The translations under genes were made by a program, and so were the position numbers. Below the pieces are notes generated by a model. The model saw nothing but the letters and a program-made list of their open reading frames with translations, had not been told where the DNA came from and did no database searches. Below are positions 4,645 to 6,609 of a DNA stretch of 6,609 nt, one piece after another (the first letter of the stretch is position 1; every line of letters begins with the position of its first letter). Source of the DNA: Actinomycetota bacterium. Its GTDB lineage: Bacteria; Actinomycetota; Actinomycetes; Nanopelagicales; Nanopelagicaceae. The stretch is taken from positions 1-6,609 of the forward strand of contig WLCS01000052.1 in the NCBI GenBank assembly GCA_009705185.1. The letters run 5' to 3'.

Positions 4645-6609
4645 ATGAAGTTAGCGCTGGCATTAGTCTCATATCTCATTACTGTCATTGCTTTGGTCTT
4701 GCTCTTTATTCGAGTCCGCCAATTAATTGCAATCTACAAAAAGCAGCAGCCAGATCCAACACGTAATAACGATAAATCTGCTCGATTTAAAAACATGCTT
4801 AAAGAAGTTCTGGGCCATACAAAGATGCTTAATTTCACCGGAACAGGAATTGCACACTGGTTTGTCATGATTGGTTTTGGTGCACTTTTCGGAACTTTAA
4901 TTACTGCGTACGGCCAAGTACTTAATCCCGATTTCGCACTTCCAATTATTGGACACTTCATAGGTTATGAATTTTTCGCAGAGTTAATTGCCGCACTTAC
5001 CGGTGTTGGAATCGTGACACTTATAGGGATTCGACAAGTAACACGTTTTAGAATGCTCAACAGATTTAGCGGTTCTGGGATGGGCAAGGCATATTACGTA
5101 GAGGCAACAATTTTGGCAGTTGTTTTCTGTGTCATCGCACTTCGTGGCTTAGAAGGTGCACTCGCTGGCGAAACTAGTTGGAACTGGCACTACGCAATTT
5201 CATGGCCGGCAGTACTGGCTTTTAATTCAATGTCTATAGCTACGATTGAAAATGCAATCGTTATTGTTGCAGCTCTCAAGATTATTGTTTCGATGGCGTG
5301 GTTCATTGTTATTGCATCAAACTTAACAATGGGTATTGCGTGGCACCGTTTTCTCGCATTCTTTAATATTTTCTATAAGCGCAACATTGATAAACCTGCT
5401 CTCGGCGCGCTTCCAGAGATGCTCTCTAAAGGCAAGCCAGTTAACTTCGAAGATCCTGCAGAAGATGATGTATTTGGTTTAGGAACCCGTGGAGATATCT
5501 CCTGGAAAGGTTTACTGGATATGACTTCATGCACCGAGTGCGGCCGTTGCCAATCTCAGTGCCCTGCATGGCATACCGATAAACCGCTCTCACCGAAGTT
5601 ACTCATCATGGCGATGCGTGATCATGCGATGGCAAAAGTTGTCGACACCGAAAAATTGGTTGGCGAAAACGCGCCTATCGCTCTCGATGTTTTGTGGTCA
5701 TGTACATCATGTGGTGCATGCGTTAACGAGTGTCCTGTCGATATCGAACATGTTGATCACATTGTAAATATGCGTCGATTCCAAGTTTTAGTTGAATCTG
5801 AATTTCCAACCGAACTCGGAGGAACTTTTAGAAATCTTGAAAAAGCTGGAAACCCTTGGGGTGCAAATAAGCAAGATCGTGAAGGGTGGATTGCCGAATG
5901 TGACTTCCCTGTTCGCGTAGTCAGTGGCGAACTTCCAGAAGAGGTTGAATATTTATTCTGGGTCGGATGTGCGGGTGCCTACGAAGATCGCGCAAAGAAA
6001 ACTACTAAGGCAGTTGCAGAGTTACTTCACATGGCTGGAGTCAACTTCGCAGTTCTTGGAAAGCGCGAGACTTGCACAGGCGATCCTGCACGTCGCTCTG
6101 GAAATGAATTTCTTTATCAAATCCTTTCGCAAGAAAATATTCAAACATTTAAAGAAACTTTTGGTAATCGGGGAGTCAAGAAAGTTGTTGTTACGTGCCC
6201 TCACTGCTTTACAACAATCGGTAAGGATTACGCACAGAGTGGTTACGAGCTACAGATGCTTCACCACACGCAATTGCTTAATACTCTGGTTAAAGAAGGT
6301 AAATTGAAGACTTCGCCACATAAGGCAGATCAGAAAATTACTTTCCATGATCCGTGTTACTTGGGACGCCACAATCAGATTTACGCACCTCCTCGCGAAC
6401 TTCTTGAAGCTTCCGGTTGCGACATCGAAGAGATGCCACGTAACCAAGAGCGTTCTTTCTGTTGCGGTGGTGGCGGTGGACGCATGTGGATGGAAGAGAA
6501 GATTGGAACACGGATCAATCTCAACCGCGTCGATGAGGCTATTGATACAGGTGTTGCTGAAGTTGCAGTGGCATGCCCGTTCTGCAGAATTATGGTTGGC
6601 GATGGAATG
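4645..6609 (+). CDS. Membrane-anchored Fe-S oxidoreductase (cytochrome-b/NarI-like N-terminus, two [4Fe-4S] sites, two CCG domains), 3' partial
   Basis: The frame stays open for 655 codons to the window edge, so the C-terminus is missing. The N-terminal ~240 residues are hydrophobic, with helices near 4-24, 70-92, 108-130, 150-170 and 205-230, resembling the haem-b membrane module of NarI/HdrE-like proteins. H71, H104, H182 and H234 are possible haem ligands. A ferredoxin-like pair follows: C296-x2-C299-x2-C302-x3-C306-P and C353-x2-C356-x2-C359-x3-C363-P, enough for two [4Fe-4S] clusters. Two HdrB/D-type CCG domains come next. The first is C442, C477-T-G-D, CPHC (518-521), with Thr in place of one paired Cys. 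The second is intact: C571, CCGGGGG (606-612), CPFC (644-647). The architecture matches the actinobacterial Fe-S reductases typified by Rv0338c (from memory), thought to pass electrons to quinone. The start is 17 bp after the flavin dehydrogenase gene, so joint expression and electron transfer between them is plausible but inferred. The true electron donor is unknown; electron-transfer flavoprotein is an alternative. Confidence 0.88.
   Translation, partial: MKLALALVSYLITVIALVLLFIRVRQLIAIYKKQQPDPTRNNDKSARFKNMLKEVLGHTKMLNFTGTGIAHWFVMIGFGALFGTLITAYGQVLNPDFALPIIGHFIGYEFFAELIAALTGVGIVTLIGIRQVTRFRMLNRFSGSGMGKAYYVEATILAVVFCVIALRGLEGALAGETSWNWHYAISWPAVLAFNSMSIATIENAIVIVAALKIIVSMAWFIVIASNLTMGIAWHRFLAFFNIFYKRNIDKPALGALPEMLSKGKPVNFEDPAEDDVFGLGTRGDISWKGLLDMTSCTECGRCQSQCPAWHTDKPLSPKLLIMAMRDHAMAKVVDTEKLVGENAPIALDVLWSCTSCGACVNECPVDIEHVDHIVNMRRFQVLVESEFPTELGGTFRNLEKAGNPWGANKQDREGWIAECDFPVRVVSGELPEEVEYLFWVGCAGAYEDRAKKTTKAVAELLHMAGVNFAVLGKRETCTGDPARRSGNEFLYQILSQENIQTFKETFGNRGVKKVVVTCPHCFTTIGKDYAQSGYELQMLHHTQLLNTLVKEGKLKTSPHKADQKITFHDPCYLGRHNQIYAPPRELLEASGCDIEEMPRNQERSFCCGGGGGRMWMEEKIGTRINLNRVDEAIDTGVAEVAVACPFCRIMVGDGM

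Noticed and set aside
3619..4961. Reverse frames at 3619-3912 and 4734-4961
   Set aside because: Antisense to the dehydrogenase and to the membrane part of the Fe-S protein; no motif or start signal.
5924..6447. Frames at 5924-6307 (+), 6022-6204 (-) and 6250-6447 (-)
   Set aside because: They overlap the CCG-domain region of the Fe-S protein, whose own frame is continuous with intact cysteine motifs up to the window edge.
1..6609. CRISPR array, insertion sequence, prophage or defence island
   Set aside because: No spaced direct repeats, transposase, integrase, terminal inverted repeats or nuclease/toxin-like genes are visible; all genes are core metabolism or division.

Overview
This window reads as ordinary chromosomal DNA from an actinobacterium. 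The evidence is the conserved cluster pstP–pknB–trpG(reverse)–crgA, which sits in the same relative order and orientation near oriC in Mycobacterium, Streptomyces and relatives. A CrgA homologue is itself close to diagnostic for the phylum. The base composition is moderate (mid-40s % G+C by eye, not computed), and gaps between genes are tiny. No Shine-Dalgarno sequences are visible. Together these suggest a compact, low-GC lineage such as the freshwater acI/Nanopelagicales type. That lineage assignment is inference.

Layout: 1-110 is an unassigned leader at the window edge. 111-887 is a short, soluble PP2C phosphatase (PstP). It overlaps by ATGA with 884-2443, a PknB-type membrane Ser/Thr kinase with three PASTA repeats. 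pknB ends one base from the reverse-strand glutamine amidotransferase gene trpG/pabA (2445-3074). That gene starts 28 bp from the divergent crgA (3103-3369). Then follow 3398-4627, an LldD2-type FMN L-lactate/2-hydroxyacid dehydrogenase, and 4645-6609+, a membrane-anchored [4Fe-4S]/CCG-domain oxidoreductase cut by the window end.

Function: the first half is the cell-wall and division signalling module. PknB senses peptidoglycan fragments through PASTA, PstP reverses its phosphorylations, and CrgA is a small septal membrane protein. TrpG supplies ammonia for anthranilate and/or aminodeoxychorismate synthesis, and its place here is a phylum-wide synteny rather than a functional link. The second half looks like a respiratory pair: a flavin dehydrogenase beside a cytochrome-b-like/Fe-S protein that could carry its electrons to quinone (inference).

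No new multi-gene defence or mobile system is visible. There are no tRNAs or rRNAs that I can recognise, no IS elements, no CRISPR and no long repeats. The points most worth a second look are four: the compressed pstP–pknB module without rodA/pbpA/pknA between; the recurrent TANNNT-N7-ATG arrangement implying leaderless transcription; the overlapping divergent trpG/crgA promoters; and the lldD–Fe-S pairing.
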